Of a DNA stretch of 45,560 bases, positions 24,799 through 33,731 are shown piece after piece. How positions within the stretch are numbered: the stretch's first letter is position 1; each line of letters begins with the position of its first letter. The notes under the pieces are model-generated. The model did not search any database. It was not told the DNA's origin and was given only the letters and a program-made list of their open reading frames with translations. The translations under genes and the position numbers were made by a program. Source of the DNA: an uncultured Oscillospiraceae bacterium (lineage in GTDB: Bacteria; Bacillota; Clostridia; Oscillospirales; Oscillospiraceae). The DNA lies in the NCBI GenBank assembly GCA_944386985.1, contig CALXDD010000022.1:1-45560 (forward strand). Reading direction: 5' to 3'.

Positions 24799-25015
24799 TC
24801 CCATCGTTTTTCGCGAACGCTTTTCAGGGAACAGATCCCCCTTGCGGGAAGCCGCATCGGATCAAAGCGGGGGACAAAATAGGACATGGCCGGCACCCAA
24901 TTTCTCAGAATTCCCTTTTCTCATCCTGTGAAAATGGATGCAAGCCATGTCCATTGTCCATATCAAAGAAAATAGGTCTGTCCCGCAGGTAAACGCGCCG
25001 CTGTCCGGGGACAGG
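24799..25015. other. Intergenic region without a gene
   Basis: No convincing ORF is seen. It holds a nine-base inverted repeat (GGACATGGC at 24882 and GCCATGTCC at 24944) with a wide loop, and a short GTCCGGGGAC hairpin near 25000. Either might serve as a weak terminator for the BtpA operon, but neither has a good T tract. Confidence 0.4.
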
Positions 25016-25822
25016 TCACTGCTTACGGATTGCCCGGACCTTATCCATAAACTGCTTCACACGATTTTCGTCCACATGATTTTCAAACACGCCGTCCTTC
25101 TTGAAAGTTGTGCCAACTACAGCGCCATCCGCAACAGCCAGCTGCTGCTCCACATTTTCATAACGCACGCCGGTGTTGGCAAATACAACTGTGTTCGGCA
25201 CGGTGTCTTTTACCCGTTTGATGATCTGCGTGTCCGTCATTGCGCCCGCGGTAAGCCCAGAGACACACAGCGCATCCGGTCTGTTGTTGAACACCGTGGA
25301 TTTGGCAATCGATTCGATATCCCGATCCGCCAAATACTTCGCGGCTTCCGGCACGATGTTGAACAGCAGCTTTACATTTCCGGCGCCGATGCTGTGCTGA
25401 TGCCGGATTGTTTTTCCGACATTGGTGTTCCACATGCCAAAATCGCTGGCATAAACGCCGGTAAAGATCTCGCGAACGAACTTCGCGTCTGTGGCCACGG
25501 CCAGATCCAGGGATTTTTCCGGATCCCAAAGCACATTCACTCCATAGGGGATACGGATATCATGCTTCAGCTCGCCGATGATACGGGCCATAGCTGCCAC
25601 GGTAACGGTCTCTACATTGGTCAGATACGGGAGACTGAACTCGTTGGAAAACATGACCGCGTCCACCCCGCCGTTTTGAAGAGCAAGAAGGTCCTTTCGC
25701 GCGTTTTCAATGACCTGATCCATGGTGCTGGATTGATAATATGGGTCCGCAGGCAGGGGGTCAAAGTGGCACATCGCAATGATCGCCTTTTCCGTACCGA
25801 TTACTTCACTCAGCCAGCTCAT
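25016..25822 (-). CDS. BtpA/SgcQ-family TIM-barrel protein
   Basis: The 268-residue protein belongs to the BtpA/SgcQ family. Landmarks are the opening IIAMCHFDPLPADP, GGVDAVMFSNEFSLPY and the late VSGLTAGAMTD and ADGAVVGTTFKKDG, a phosphate-binding-like end of a TIM barrel. The cyanobacterial namesake is linked to photosystem I and SgcQ lies in an E. coli sugar operon; the biochemical activity is not firmly known. As the last gene of this operon, and because the operon has no other isomerase or aldolase, it is a candidate for that step. The ribosome site is AAGGAGG. Confidence 0.88.
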   Translation of the reverse strand: MSWLSEVIGTEKAIIAMCHFDPLPADPYYQSSTMDQVIENARKDLLALQNGGVDAVMFSNEFSLPYLTNVETVTVAAMARIIGELKHDIRIPYGVNVLWDPEKSLDLAVATDAKFVREIFTGVYASDFGMWNTNVGKTIRHQHSIGAGNVKLLFNIVPEAAKYLADRDIESIAKSTVFNNRPDALCVSGLTAGAMTDTQIIKRVKDTVPNTVVFANTGVRYENVEQQLAVADGAVVGTTFKKDGVFENHVDENRVKQFMDKVRAIRKQ

Positions 25823-25874
25823 AATAGTTGCCTCCTTATGCTATCGTAAAAAATAAGTAATGGACTGCCGTCGG

Positions 25875-26753
25875 TCATACCGTCCGGCTGCGGGAAATCT
25901 TAATGAACAGGAACGCAATGGGAATGATCAGCAGCAAGAGCAAATAGCTCATGGCGGACGCCTTGCCGATCTCCAGATACCGGAATGCCTGCTGATAGAT
26001 GTGGTAGCTGATTACCTCCGTCGTAGAGCCGGGGCCGCCGCGTGTGAGAACGAAGATCAAATCGTAGGTCTTCAGGGCCGTAATGGTACGCAGCAGCAGC
26101 ACCACAGAAAACGTGGGCAGCATCATGGGAATGGTAAGGCGGAAAAAGCTCTGGGTGCGGGATGCGCCGTCAATGGCAGCCGCCTCATAGGGCTCAGTGG
26201 GGAGCGTAACAAGGCCGGCCAGAATGACGAGGACCATATAGGGCACATTCTGCCAGATATCAATGAACATCACCGTCTTCAGCGCCAGCGATGCGTCAGC
26301 CAGCCAGGCCTTTCCCGAAATGCCGAACAGGGACAGCACATAATTGACAATTCCCAGGTCGGAGTGGAGCAGAAGCCGCCAGATCAGGCCGACGGCAATG
26401 GGCGTTATCATCATCGGCACAATAATGATTGTGAAAAACAGGTTGCGTCCCTTCCGGATATTGTTCAGCAGCAGAGCAATCACCAATCCAGCCAGAAATT
26501 CCAGGATCACAACGCCTACGGTGAAAATCAGCGTGGTCTTTACGGAGTCCCGAAAGTACACATCCTTGATTACGTCAATATAATTCTGTAGTCCGACAAA
26601 TTCTCCCAAGCCCTGGTATTTCAGGTTGGTGTCAAAGAAGCTGGTGATCAGGGAGTAGCCCAGCGGGATTGCCAGGACCAGCAGCAGGGCAATCACAGAC
26701 GGCAGCATGAACAAAAGAAAATTGGATTTTCGAATGGATTTCAACGGTTTCAT
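25875..26753 (-). CDS. ABC sugar transporter permease, MalF/UgpA type
   Basis: The protein of about 292 residues has six membrane helices and the EAA loop YEAAAIDGASRTQSFFRLTIPMM that contacts the ATPase. It pairs with the MalG-type permease at 28171. ATG 26753 lies directly against the AGGAGG sequence, which is too close; a TTG three codons later is nine bases from it and may be the real start. No ATPase gene is in the locus. Confidence 0.9.
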   Translation of the reverse strand: MKPLKSIRKSNFLLFMLPSVIALLLVLAIPLGYSLITSFFDTNLKYQGLGEFVGLQNYIDVIKDVYFRDSVKTTLIFTVGVVILEFLAGLVIALLLNNIRKGRNLFFTIIIVPMMITPIAVGLIWRLLLHSDLGIVNYVLSLFGISGKAWLADASLALKTVMFIDIWQNVPYMVLVILAGLVTLPTEPYEAAAIDGASRTQSFFRLTIPMMLPTFSVVLLLRTITALKTYDLIFVLTRGGPGSTTEVISYHIYQQAFRYLEIGKASAMSYLLLLLIIPIAFLFIKISRSRTV

Positions 26754-26811
26754 CCTCCTTTTCTGCTTTCCGCAGGGTGGGGACAGTCCCCACCCCGCGG
26801 TCGGCACAGGC

Positions 26812-28110
26812 TCAGGTCATGCTTGCCATTTCTTCCGCAACGGTATCCAATGCCTCCTGAGCGGTCTTGGCGCCTGTAACGGCTTCAGACAGCTCCCGCC
26901 CCAGAACCTCGATCAGCTGGGGAGCGTCCTCCATAATCGGAATCATTTTCGACGTTTCCATGATGCTCTTCACGGTATCCAGATACGGGCAGGCCGCCAG
27001 AACGTCCGCGTCACTCATTACATCGCTGCGGGTGGGAGAACCGCCGCTCAACGCGCGCGCCTTGCACACATCAAAGGACTCCACCCACTCCAGGAACTTC
27101 CAGGACAGTTCCTTATTTGCGGCATTATGAGGGATGGCCCATCCCCAACCTGCGTTCAGGGAAACACCGCCGGGAATCTGGGCCACATCACAAAGGCCGG
27201 CCACGTTGGATTCCGCAGAGTTCTCCAGTTTGGGCAGCATCCAGTTGTAGGTCACATAGGATGCCGCGCCGCCCTGCGCCATAACATTGAACGCCTCATC
27301 AAAGCCATAGCCGGGGGAGCCTGCCGGAGCGGCGTTGGTCATATTATCCACATACAGCTCCAGAGCCTTCACAGCCTCCGGACTGTTGATCGTAATATTG
27401 CCGGACGCATCGTAAAAATCTCCGCCGCAGCTGAAGAGATAGTTGCACCACTCCATGGCGATGGGGTCCGGACGGAGGCCCTGCATGACCGCGCCGGCCA
27501 TCTCGTCGCCCTTGACGCTGGTGATATACTTGCATGCCTCCACATAGTCCTCCAGGCTGTCCCAGGCTGCCAGATCCTTTCCGGTTTCATTTTTGTAGCC
27601 CTCTGCCAGCTCCGGATCGCTCCAGATGTCGGTGCGGTAGATCAGCGCCAGCATATAGTTATAAAACGGCAGCATATAGGTGGTCCCATCCACCTGGCCG
27701 ACCATATTCATCATGGAGTCAATATACACGGAAGTATCAAATCCGGAGGATTCAATCATGCTGTCCAGCGGCTCGATCCAACCCGCCGCCACAAATTCGC
27801 CAACCCAGTAGCAGTCCACCACGATGATGTCGTATGCGTTGGTGCTGCTGAGCATCTGGGTCAGGATTTTCTCGTGCATGGAAGAATAGTTCACGGATTC
27901 AATATTTACCGTGATGCCGGTTGCTTCCTCAAAGTCTGCGATATTGTCGATGACACACTGGGTGTCGGGCACATCCTCCATGAGGATATTGATTGTGTTC
28001 TGGCTGGTGGTATCCTCATCGGAATTACCGCCGCATCCGGAGAGGACGAAGGAGAGCAGCAGTACCGTGGCAAAGAGCAGCGACAAAATTCGTACAGAAG
28101 TTCGTTTCAT
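26812..28110 (-). CDS. Extracellular sugar-binding lipoprotein of an ABC transporter
   Basis: The 432-residue protein has a lipoprotein signal with lipobox LSGC (Cys about 26). A long mature domain follows with the usual type I solute-binding segments such as GIVTVNIESVNYSSMHEKILTQ-like and a Trp-rich GWGWAIPHNAANKELSWKFLEW. It should capture a carbohydrate outside the cell and hand it to the two permeases encoded on either side. The nature of the sugar is unknown. The ribosome site is AAGGAGG. Confidence 0.92.
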   Translation of the reverse strand: MKRTSVRILSLLFATVLLLSFVLSGCGGNSDEDTTSQNTINILMEDVPDTQCVIDNIADFEEATGITVNIESVNYSSMHEKILTQMLSSTNAYDIIVVDCYWVGEFVAAGWIEPLDSMIESSGFDTSVYIDSMMNMVGQVDGTTYMLPFYNYMLALIYRTDIWSDPELAEGYKNETGKDLAAWDSLEDYVEACKYITSVKGDEMAGAVMQGLRPDPIAMEWCNYLFSCGGDFYDASGNITINSPEAVKALELYVDNMTNAAPAGSPGYGFDEAFNVMAQGGAASYVTYNWMLPKLENSAESNVAGLCDVAQIPGGVSLNAGWGWAIPHNAANKELSWKFLEWVESFDVCKARALSGGSPTRSDVMSDADVLAACPYLDTVKSIMETSKMIPIMEDAPQLIEVLGRELSEAVTGAKTAQEALDTVAEEMASMT

Positions 28111-28170
28111 TTCAATTCCTCCTTATTTAATATGGTGTTCCCTCTGCATAACCGCCAGGGAACCGATTGC

Positions 28171-28995
28171 CTACTTCACAGAGCCATAAGTAAGGCCTTG
28201 GACCAAGTACTTTTTGATAAAGATTGTAAGGAAGATAATGGGGAGAATCGCCACGATGGTAGACGCACACAGTTCCGCAATCATAACACCCTGCTGGGTA
28301 TCCAGACTGGCGATGGCAACCGGCAGCGTTCTCGTATTCAGTCCCGTCAGGTTCAAGGCGAACATGAACTCGTTCCAGCACACCACAAAGCTGTATACCG
28401 CCGTTGCCATGATCCCCGGCATTACCAGCGGAAGGACTACCCGGAAGTAGGCCTGCAGCTGGGTGCAGCCGTCTACTGCGCACGCATCGTCCAACTCTCT
28501 CGGAATGGATTCAAAATGGCTCAGCAGCATCCAGATCACATAGGGAAGATTAAAGGAGAGATAAGACATAATCAGCGCGAAATAGCTGTCATCCAGCCCA
28601 AGTGATTTCACCAGCAGCGAAAGCGGAATGACCATCACCACAGGCGGAATCATCTGCGTCACCAGAATCGCCATCCGCAGCTGATTGCCCCGTTTGGCAC
28701 AGCGGCAGATCCAGTAGGAGGACATGGCCCCCAGCAAAACGGAGATCAGGGTGGTAACCAGGGCAATAAAGAAGCTGTTGAAGAAATATTGCCCGAAGGG
28801 ATTCCCCACGAAGATATTGATGTAGTTATCAAGGGTCAAGGCGGCCGTCCAGTTCGGCGGGATCTGGTAGGCCTCCGCTTTTGTAATCAGGGACGTACGC
28901 AGAATCCAGAGAAGCGGCAGCAAAAAGAACAGTGTAATGATCGTCAGGACCACATAGGTAAGTGCAACCTCTATTTTTGATTTTCGGTTATACAA
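28171..28995 (-). CDS. ABC sugar transporter permease, MalG type
   Basis: The 274-residue protein has six membrane helices and the EAA-type loop RELDDACAVDGCTQLQAYFRVVLPLV. It complements the MalF-type permease. The start is probably the TTG at 28995, with a GGTGGTGA ribosome-like site. It begins 17 bases after the HAD gene upstream, in the same operon. Confidence 0.9.
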   Translation of the reverse strand: MYNRKSKIEVALTYVVLTIITLFFLLPLLWILRTSLITKAEAYQIPPNWTAALTLDNYINIFVGNPFGQYFFNSFFIALVTTLISVLLGAMSSYWICRCAKRGNQLRMAILVTQMIPPVVMVIPLSLLVKSLGLDDSYFALIMSYLSFNLPYVIWMLLSHFESIPRELDDACAVDGCTQLQAYFRVVLPLVMPGIMATAVYSFVVCWNEFMFALNLTGLNTRTLPVAIASLDTQQGVMIAELCASTIVAILPIIFLTIFIKKYLVQGLTYGSVK

Positions 28996-29012
28996 ATCGT
29001 GTCACCACCCCG

Positions 29013-29771
29013 TTATTCAAAGAAGATTTGTTCAAGAGAATCTACAATCACGGCATCCCAGTCGAGCATCTGCCGGCGCATTTCCTCCGTCTCCGGAATT
29101 CCTATACCGATTGCTCCGGCACTGTGCGCCATCTGCACATCCACATAGGAATCGCCGACCATCAGGAGACGGCCAAGCGGAACCTGAAGCTGAGATGCAA
29201 TCCGCTCCAGCATATCGGGATACGGTTTTCCTCTGCTTACCTCGCGCGGCGAGATAATAAACGCCAACGCATCCGGATCATCAAAAAGGCGAAAGGACTG
29301 GATGACCCGTTCTGTGGTGTCCGATGTTGCAACGCCGTAGGGGATTCCCTTTTCACGAAGCCGCTCCATGATTTGAGGGAACCCCTTCTGGGGCTGCAGC
29401 GCCCTGCGCAGATCCAGCTGTTCATCCGCTTTTTGAAAAATCGCAAACGCCTGCTCCCGGGCCTGCGTCCAGGAGAGACCCAGGGTCTGTACCAGCAAGG
29501 CCGCCGTAGCAGTCATCTCCTCCGCCGGCGAGGCGACCGCCATGATTCCGGTGGCATCCACATCAGACACCGAAATCCCATCTTCGGTCTTCACGCCAAA
29601 GCAGTCTGCCCAGCTTTGGACCGCTCTGGCTCCGGCAATGTATCGGATCTGCTTGAGCCGTTCTTCCGCCAAGGCAATCCAGAATGCCTTGCTTTTGAAC
29701 AAAAGGCCATCTTTGTCAAATACGACCGCCTCAATTGCAAAGGTCCTTCCGCCGGCATGTACCCGCGTCAT
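29013..29771 (-). CDS. HAD-family sugar-phosphate phosphatase, beta-phosphoglucomutase-like
   Basis: The 252-residue protein is a HAD hydrolase with motif I VVFDKDGLLF, a helical cap (about 25-110), motif II GVATSDT, the lysine in SRGKPYPD and motif IV MVGDSYVDVQMAHSAG. It resembles the phosphoglycolate/beta-phosphoglucomutase-like group. Its ATG overlaps the SDR stop codon as ATGA. It may hydrolyse a phosphorylated intermediate of the sugar pathway or relieve sugar-phosphate stress. Confidence 0.88.
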   Translation of the reverse strand: MTRVHAGGRTFAIEAVVFDKDGLLFKSKAFWIALAEERLKQIRYIAGARAVQSWADCFGVKTEDGISVSDVDATGIMAVASPAEEMTATAALLVQTLGLSWTQAREQAFAIFQKADEQLDLRRALQPQKGFPQIMERLREKGIPYGVATSDTTERVIQSFRLFDDPDALAFIISPREVSRGKPYPDMLERIASQLQVPLGRLLMVGDSYVDVQMAHSAGAIGIGIPETEEMRRQMLDWDAVIVDSLEQIFFE

Positions 29772-30550
29772 ACCAGGTTTGCGCCGCCGGCAACGTTGAT
29801 CGCCTCACCGGTCAGGAACTTCGCCTCAGGCGATACCAGGAAGCCGACGACATCCGCCACATCCTCCGGATAGCACAGCCGTCCCAAGGGGGTCCGCTCC
29901 ACATATCCTGCCAGGACCTGCTCAGGCGTGATGCCGCGCATCTCCCCTTCCCAGACAATTTCTCTGGCCTGCATGCTCGTCTTCACATAGCCGGGGCACA
30001 CACAGTTCACCGTGATGTTGTCAGCAGCAAACTCCAGAGCGGCGGCCTTTGTTAACCCCAGCACAGCAAACTTGGATGCGGTGTAGTGCGGCAGAGTGGG
30101 ATCCGGCTTTACGGCCGCCATGGAGCAAGTATTGACAATCCTCCCTCCATGCGCTTTCATTAGGGGTGCGGCCGCCTGCGTCACGAGGAACATGCCTTTG
30201 ACGTTGACGTTGAAGTTGAAGTCCCACTCCTCCTCCGTCAGATCCACCAGATGGTGCATGGTAGACACGCCCGCATTGTTCATAAGAATATCCAGCCTGC
30301 CATAGGTATCCTTTACCCAGGCCATGACCTCTCCCACGTTTGCCTTTTTGGTAACGTCGAGCTGCACGGCGGCATGCTTCTGATTTCCGGTGGGATTTTT
30401 CAGCATGGAGACGGTTTCCTCCGCCCCCGCCAGATTCAAGTCGGCCACGATCACCGTGGCGCCGAGCGCGTCGAGCTTCTGGGCAATCGCCCGTCCAATT
30501 CCGCCGCCCGCACCTGTGATCAATGCGATTTGTCCTTCATTCTGCAGCAT
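29768..30550 (-). CDS. Short-chain dehydrogenase/reductase, sugar-alcohol type
   Basis: The 260-residue classical SDR has the NAD(P)-binding TGAGGGIG motif (about 14-21), the NNAG motif, and the catalytic Ser-Tyr-Lys (S142-ish, YTASK). The D of VIVADLN after beta-2 favours NAD. It likely oxidises a sugar alcohol or reduces a ketose in the pathway. ATG 30550 is seven bases from GAGGAGG. It is coupled to the HAD gene by ATGA overlap. Confidence 0.92.
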   Translation of the reverse strand: MLQNEGQIALITGAGGGIGRAIAQKLDALGATVIVADLNLAGAEETVSMLKNPTGNQKHAAVQLDVTKKANVGEVMAWVKDTYGRLDILMNNAGVSTMHHLVDLTEEEWDFNFNVNVKGMFLVTQAAAPLMKAHGGRIVNTCSMAAVKPDPTLPHYTASKFAVLGLTKAAALEFAADNITVNCVCPGYVKTSMQAREIVWEGEMRGITPEQVLAGYVERTPLGRLCYPEDVADVVGFLVSPEAKFLTGEAINVAGGANLV

Positions 30551-30573
30551 AGCCAATCCTCCTCGTTCTTTTT

Positions 30574-32076
30574 TCAGCGGTATAAATTCTGAAGATCCTC
30601 GCAGGAGGGCTTCAGTTGTTGATACAGATTTCTATAGATGTGATAGGCTTTGTCATAGATTTGAACTGCGCTGAGGTCCGGCTTGTAAACCTTGTATTCA
30701 GTGAGGAAGCGGTTGATTTCACTCCAGTCATGGAAGAGACCGCCCTGCATTCCCGCGAGAAACGCCACACCCAGAGCGGAGCCGGGATGGGAGGGATATG
30801 CGCGGACCTCCGCTCCTAAAATGTCTGCGGCAATCTGGCACCAGAGAGGGCTCTTTGCGCCGCCGTCTGTCGCAATGATCTGTTTGGGCCTGTGTCCCAT
30901 TTGTTCGATTACCTCAATATGGTGACGGAATCCGTAGATCACCGCCTCCAAAATGGCCCGGAAGATGTGGATTTTGGTGTGCGACAGCGTCAGGCCGAAA
31001 ATAACGCCCCGGGCGCCGGGATCAAACAGCGGCGTTTTTTCTCCCAGAAAATAGGGCAATACCAGCACACCGTCGGAGGCTGCCGGAATCTTCTCTGCCT
31101 CCTGATCCAGCTTTTGCAGGATATGAGGGTCATCCGACTCCAAAACGCTGCGGGTAAACCATTTGACCAGAGAACCGCTGGATGCCATGCATCCATTAAT
31201 GAGGTATCGTCCCGGGACATCATGATAATCGAAAAACAGCTGCGGATTGGTCTCCAACTGCTCTGTACAGTACATGATGTCGCCAGCGCCGCCGAACTTA
31301 ATCAACAAGTCGCCTTCGTCGATAATCCCTGCCGCCAAAGTGGAAGCGACATGATCGGCACTTCCCGCAATGATCGGGATTCCGGCGGGCAGCCCCATTG
31401 TCTGTGTCATCTCCGGCGAAGTGCAGCCGACGACATCAGAGGGAGCGCTCACCTTCGGGAACCAGGAAGGATCGATCTCAAACTGCGCAAACTGCTCCGT
31501 CAGCCACTTCCGCTGCCGTATGTCGAAGCACCCGCTCTCCGCAGCCCAGTTCAGCTCGATGGAGGGAACACCGGACATTTTATAAAGGATATAGTCGTAG
31601 GACCCCATGACCATCCTGGTTTTTGCCCAATTTTCAGGCTCATGATGCTTCACCCACAGCAGTCTGGGAATAATATGCTGCTGATTGGTGGTGCCTCCCG
31701 TCTGCTGATAGAGCAGCTTCTGATCCAAAGCGCCAGTGACCTGTGCGATCTCCTCCACTGCTCGTGCATCATTTTGCTGAATGGTATTTCGAACGGGATT
31801 GCCGTCCTGGTCCAGCATCACGATTGCGGGGACCATACCGCTGCACCCAATACACACCACATTTTCCAGTCCGCCCGGAATCTGGCGTCCGATGTCGCGG
31901 ACCGTTTCTACGGCATTTTCCCACCAGAGATCGGCACGCTCTTCCGCCCAGTTCTGATGAAGGGAGATCAGGTCATGGTATCGAATGGATTCCGCGACCA
32001 TCCTCCCCGCAGACGAAAGGAGAACGGTTTTTACTGAAGTGGTTCCAATGTCAATTCCAAGCACATATTTTTCCAT
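30574..32076 (-). CDS. FGGY-family carbohydrate kinase, xylulokinase-like
   Basis: The 500-residue protein has the FGGY ATP-binding folds: GIDIGTTSVKTVL at the start, catalytic Asp in the SADHV segment, and a C-terminal ATDGGAKSPLWCQIAADILG phosphate loop. Its length fits xylulokinase-type enzymes; the true substrate could be another ketose or polyol. ATG 32076 is seven bases from GAGGAG. It is the first gene of a seven-gene operon continuing through SDR, HAD, transporter genes and BtpA. Confidence 0.92.
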   Translation of the reverse strand: MEKYVLGIDIGTTSVKTVLLSSAGRMVAESIRYHDLISLHQNWAEERADLWWENAVETVRDIGRQIPGGLENVVCIGCSGMVPAIVMLDQDGNPVRNTIQQNDARAVEEIAQVTGALDQKLLYQQTGGTTNQQHIIPRLLWVKHHEPENWAKTRMVMGSYDYILYKMSGVPSIELNWAAESGCFDIRQRKWLTEQFAQFEIDPSWFPKVSAPSDVVGCTSPEMTQTMGLPAGIPIIAGSADHVASTLAAGIIDEGDLLIKFGGAGDIMYCTEQLETNPQLFFDYHDVPGRYLINGCMASSGSLVKWFTRSVLESDDPHILQKLDQEAEKIPAASDGVLVLPYFLGEKTPLFDPGARGVIFGLTLSHTKIHIFRAILEAVIYGFRHHIEVIEQMGHRPKQIIATDGGAKSPLWCQIAADILGAEVRAYPSHPGSALGVAFLAGMQGGLFHDWSEINRFLTEYKVYKPDLSAVQIYDKAYHIYRNLYQQLKPSCEDLQNLYR

Positions 32077-32132
32077 ATTGGTACTCCTCACAGGTTTCTC
32101 TTCACTAAGCTCAAAGGAATAATGCAGTCTGC

Positions 32133-32142
32133 ACAACGTTGT
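32133..32142. promoter_or_regulatory. ACAACGTTGT palindrome in the kinase operon leader
   Basis: This perfect 10-base palindrome lies about 10-20 bases after the expected transcription start. It shares the CAAC/GTTG halves of the palindrome at 24726-24740, as expected if the same DeoR regulator controls both transcripts. Confidence 0.4.
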
Positions 32143-32158
32143 TGGTTATCTTGGGTGT

Positions 32159-32187
32159 ATTATAGCATCCAACCGAGCAGGAAACAA
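32159..32187 (-). promoter_or_regulatory. Promoter of the FGGY kinase/ABC transporter operon
   Basis: TTGTTT (32182-32187) and TATAAT (32159-32164) are 17 bases apart. A CTGAAAG-containing motif at 32185-32213 overlaps the upstream edge and is shared with the region before the deoR-type gene. Confidence 0.65.
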
Positions 32188-32213
32188 CAAAATATTTCAA
32201 ATCCTTTCAGATT

Positions 32214-32653
32214 TTTACAATCTTTCGCAATAATTTGAAAAGTTTTTAAACTGAAACAGGCCCATATGTTTAAAAATAGATGCCGTATCGTTTTTTTACT
32301 CCATCCATTCTCTGCATTTCCGTAATATTTTTTTAAATAGCAGTAAAAAATCAGACTTTGCAAAATGTTGCAAAATATTTCATACTTTTGCGCTGAAATT
32401 TATAAGATTCGTCATCTTGCACAACAGCAGTTTCCGCCGCGCCGTCTTGTTCATGCATCTAAGCACACAACCGCCAGTGCAGATACGCAGAATTTCCGAG
32501 GCAAAGACCATTGCATGACTTTAATCAATCAGAACACTCCATTTTCAAAATCTCCGGGACCGTCTTTTCATAAAGCAGCTGCTCTCAGCCTGTTGGAAAT
32601 CACTTTTTGGAGCGGCTTCCGGGGATGCTTGCGGCCAGGGACGGGTTGGGAGT
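32214..32653. other. AT-rich intergenic region without a convincing gene
   Basis: Runs of A and T, with TTTGCAAAATGTTGCAAAATATTT-like repeats of TTGCAAAA near 32355-32380, contrast with the GC-rich neighbours. Small open frames here show no coherent protein signal. It begins a decayed stretch that continues to the tRNA gene. Confidence 0.5.
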
Positions 32654-32968
32654 GAACCGGCGATCCGCAAAGGGCTCGGGTGGACCGGCTGCCATTGGGC
32701 GATCCCTTCCATCCTGCTCTGCGGCAAAGGAACGGCCGTGGATTTCTGCATGAGCGCCGAGCCTTCAGAAATTCATGCTCTCATGGAAAAGTGGGATTTG
32801 AGCGCAGCATCTGAAGCAGAACGGCGCCTTTCTCAAGAGCGGCAGATGGAATGGGACAACCCTTACACATTATTTGAACCATTCTGCTGTATCAGCGCTC
32901 ACTATGGTTCATTTTTTGACAGGACCGCAAGTTTGGAATATAATAGCTGCCGACTTATGTATAGCTGA
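32654..32968 (+). pseudogene. Fragment of an unrecognised protein
   Basis: An open frame reads coherently for about 75 codons (GWTGCHWAIPSILLCGKG, then SAEPSEIHALMEKWDLSAA and an acidic/Arg-rich helix). It lacks a good start and turns into poor sequence after about 32880. It looks like the remains of a larger gene. I do not recognise the family. Confidence 0.3.
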
Positions 32969-33189
32969 TGCCGTTTTAATAGGTTTTCTTTGGCGCGCAT
33001 TCCATAGGCAACCTCTTGTATTCGATTTTTCTCCAAAGGCAGCCGAATTCTTTAGCAACAAGTACGGCATATCACTGAACAATTTTTGAAAAGGCGAAGG
33101 CTTGTCTGGATTTTATGAGAAAATTTTGGAATCAGCAGAAGCAAAGGCATCAGATGCAAAATCATTTGCTGAATGAGGTGCAGCTATGA
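32874..33189 (+). pseudogene. Frameshifted gene remnant upstream of the 160-residue ORF
   Basis: One frame reads to about 33085 (for example VFDFSPKAAEFFSNKYGISLN) and then meets a stop. A different frame continues from about 33088 with EKAKACLDFMRKFWNQQKQ and ends in a TGA that overlaps the ATG of the next gene. The ATGA junction is typical of a real gene pair, so a frameshift near 33085 is the simplest reading. A sequencing error is an alternative. Confidence 0.35.
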
Positions 33190-33668
33190 GCGTTCGGAGT
33201 CTTGGTTATGATAGTGAGGCTTTGGATCATATCATTTGCTATTTTATGAGGACGGTTTTACGGCTTCAAAAATCCGGAATAGAAAACTTGCCGTTGAAAA
33301 ACACACTTGACGAACCTTACCAAGCATTTTTGGACACCGCTATCAGCATCTTTTTGGACTCACCCAATCCGGAACTTGCCCGCCTGATTTTAGAAGCGGA
33401 ATATGATGCGGCCATAAGCTGCGGGCAGATTTCCGCGGAAACGGCTCTGGGACTGCAGTTGATCAAGGAATTCACCTGGCACATTCATTATGATGAAGAT
33501 TATTACAGCTATTTGCTCTCGACAGAAAATATTTGGGGAAATACAGCCCTTGAATACGCTAACCTTACTTTTTATCCCAACCTGCCTGAAGAGATAAAAT
33601 GCAAATACCGTATACATGATCTCATTGCGATCATTCCGGAAAAGATGTTTCGATTAGATGATTATTGA
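33186..33668 (+). CDS. Hypothetical protein, unknown function
   Basis: The 160-residue, mostly helical, acidic protein has no signal peptide or membrane segment. It starts with a GAGGTG ribosome site six bases before ATG. I do not recognise the family. Helices such as LARLILEAEYDAAISCG and LQLIKEFTWHIHYDEDYYSY suggest a soluble partner protein. It lies in the decayed region beside the tRNA-Thr gene and is followed by a PadR remnant. It may be the intact member of an otherwise broken operon. Confidence 0.55.
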   Translation: MSVRSLGYDSEALDHIICYFMRTVLRLQKSGIENLPLKNTLDEPYQAFLDTAISIFLDSPNPELARLILEAEYDAAISCGQISAETALGLQLIKEFTWHIHYDEDYYSYLLSTENIWGNTALEYANLTFYPNLPEEIKCKYRIHDLIAIIPEKMFRLDDY

Positions 33669-33731
33669 TTCTGCACGCCATCCGCATTTACATCCAGCGG
33701 TCACTCTTCCCTGTGTGACTGCTTTTCTATA

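Noticed and set aside
32545-32751. Short minus-strand frame in the decayed region
   Set aside because: Composition looks random and it has no ribosome site or recognised motif.
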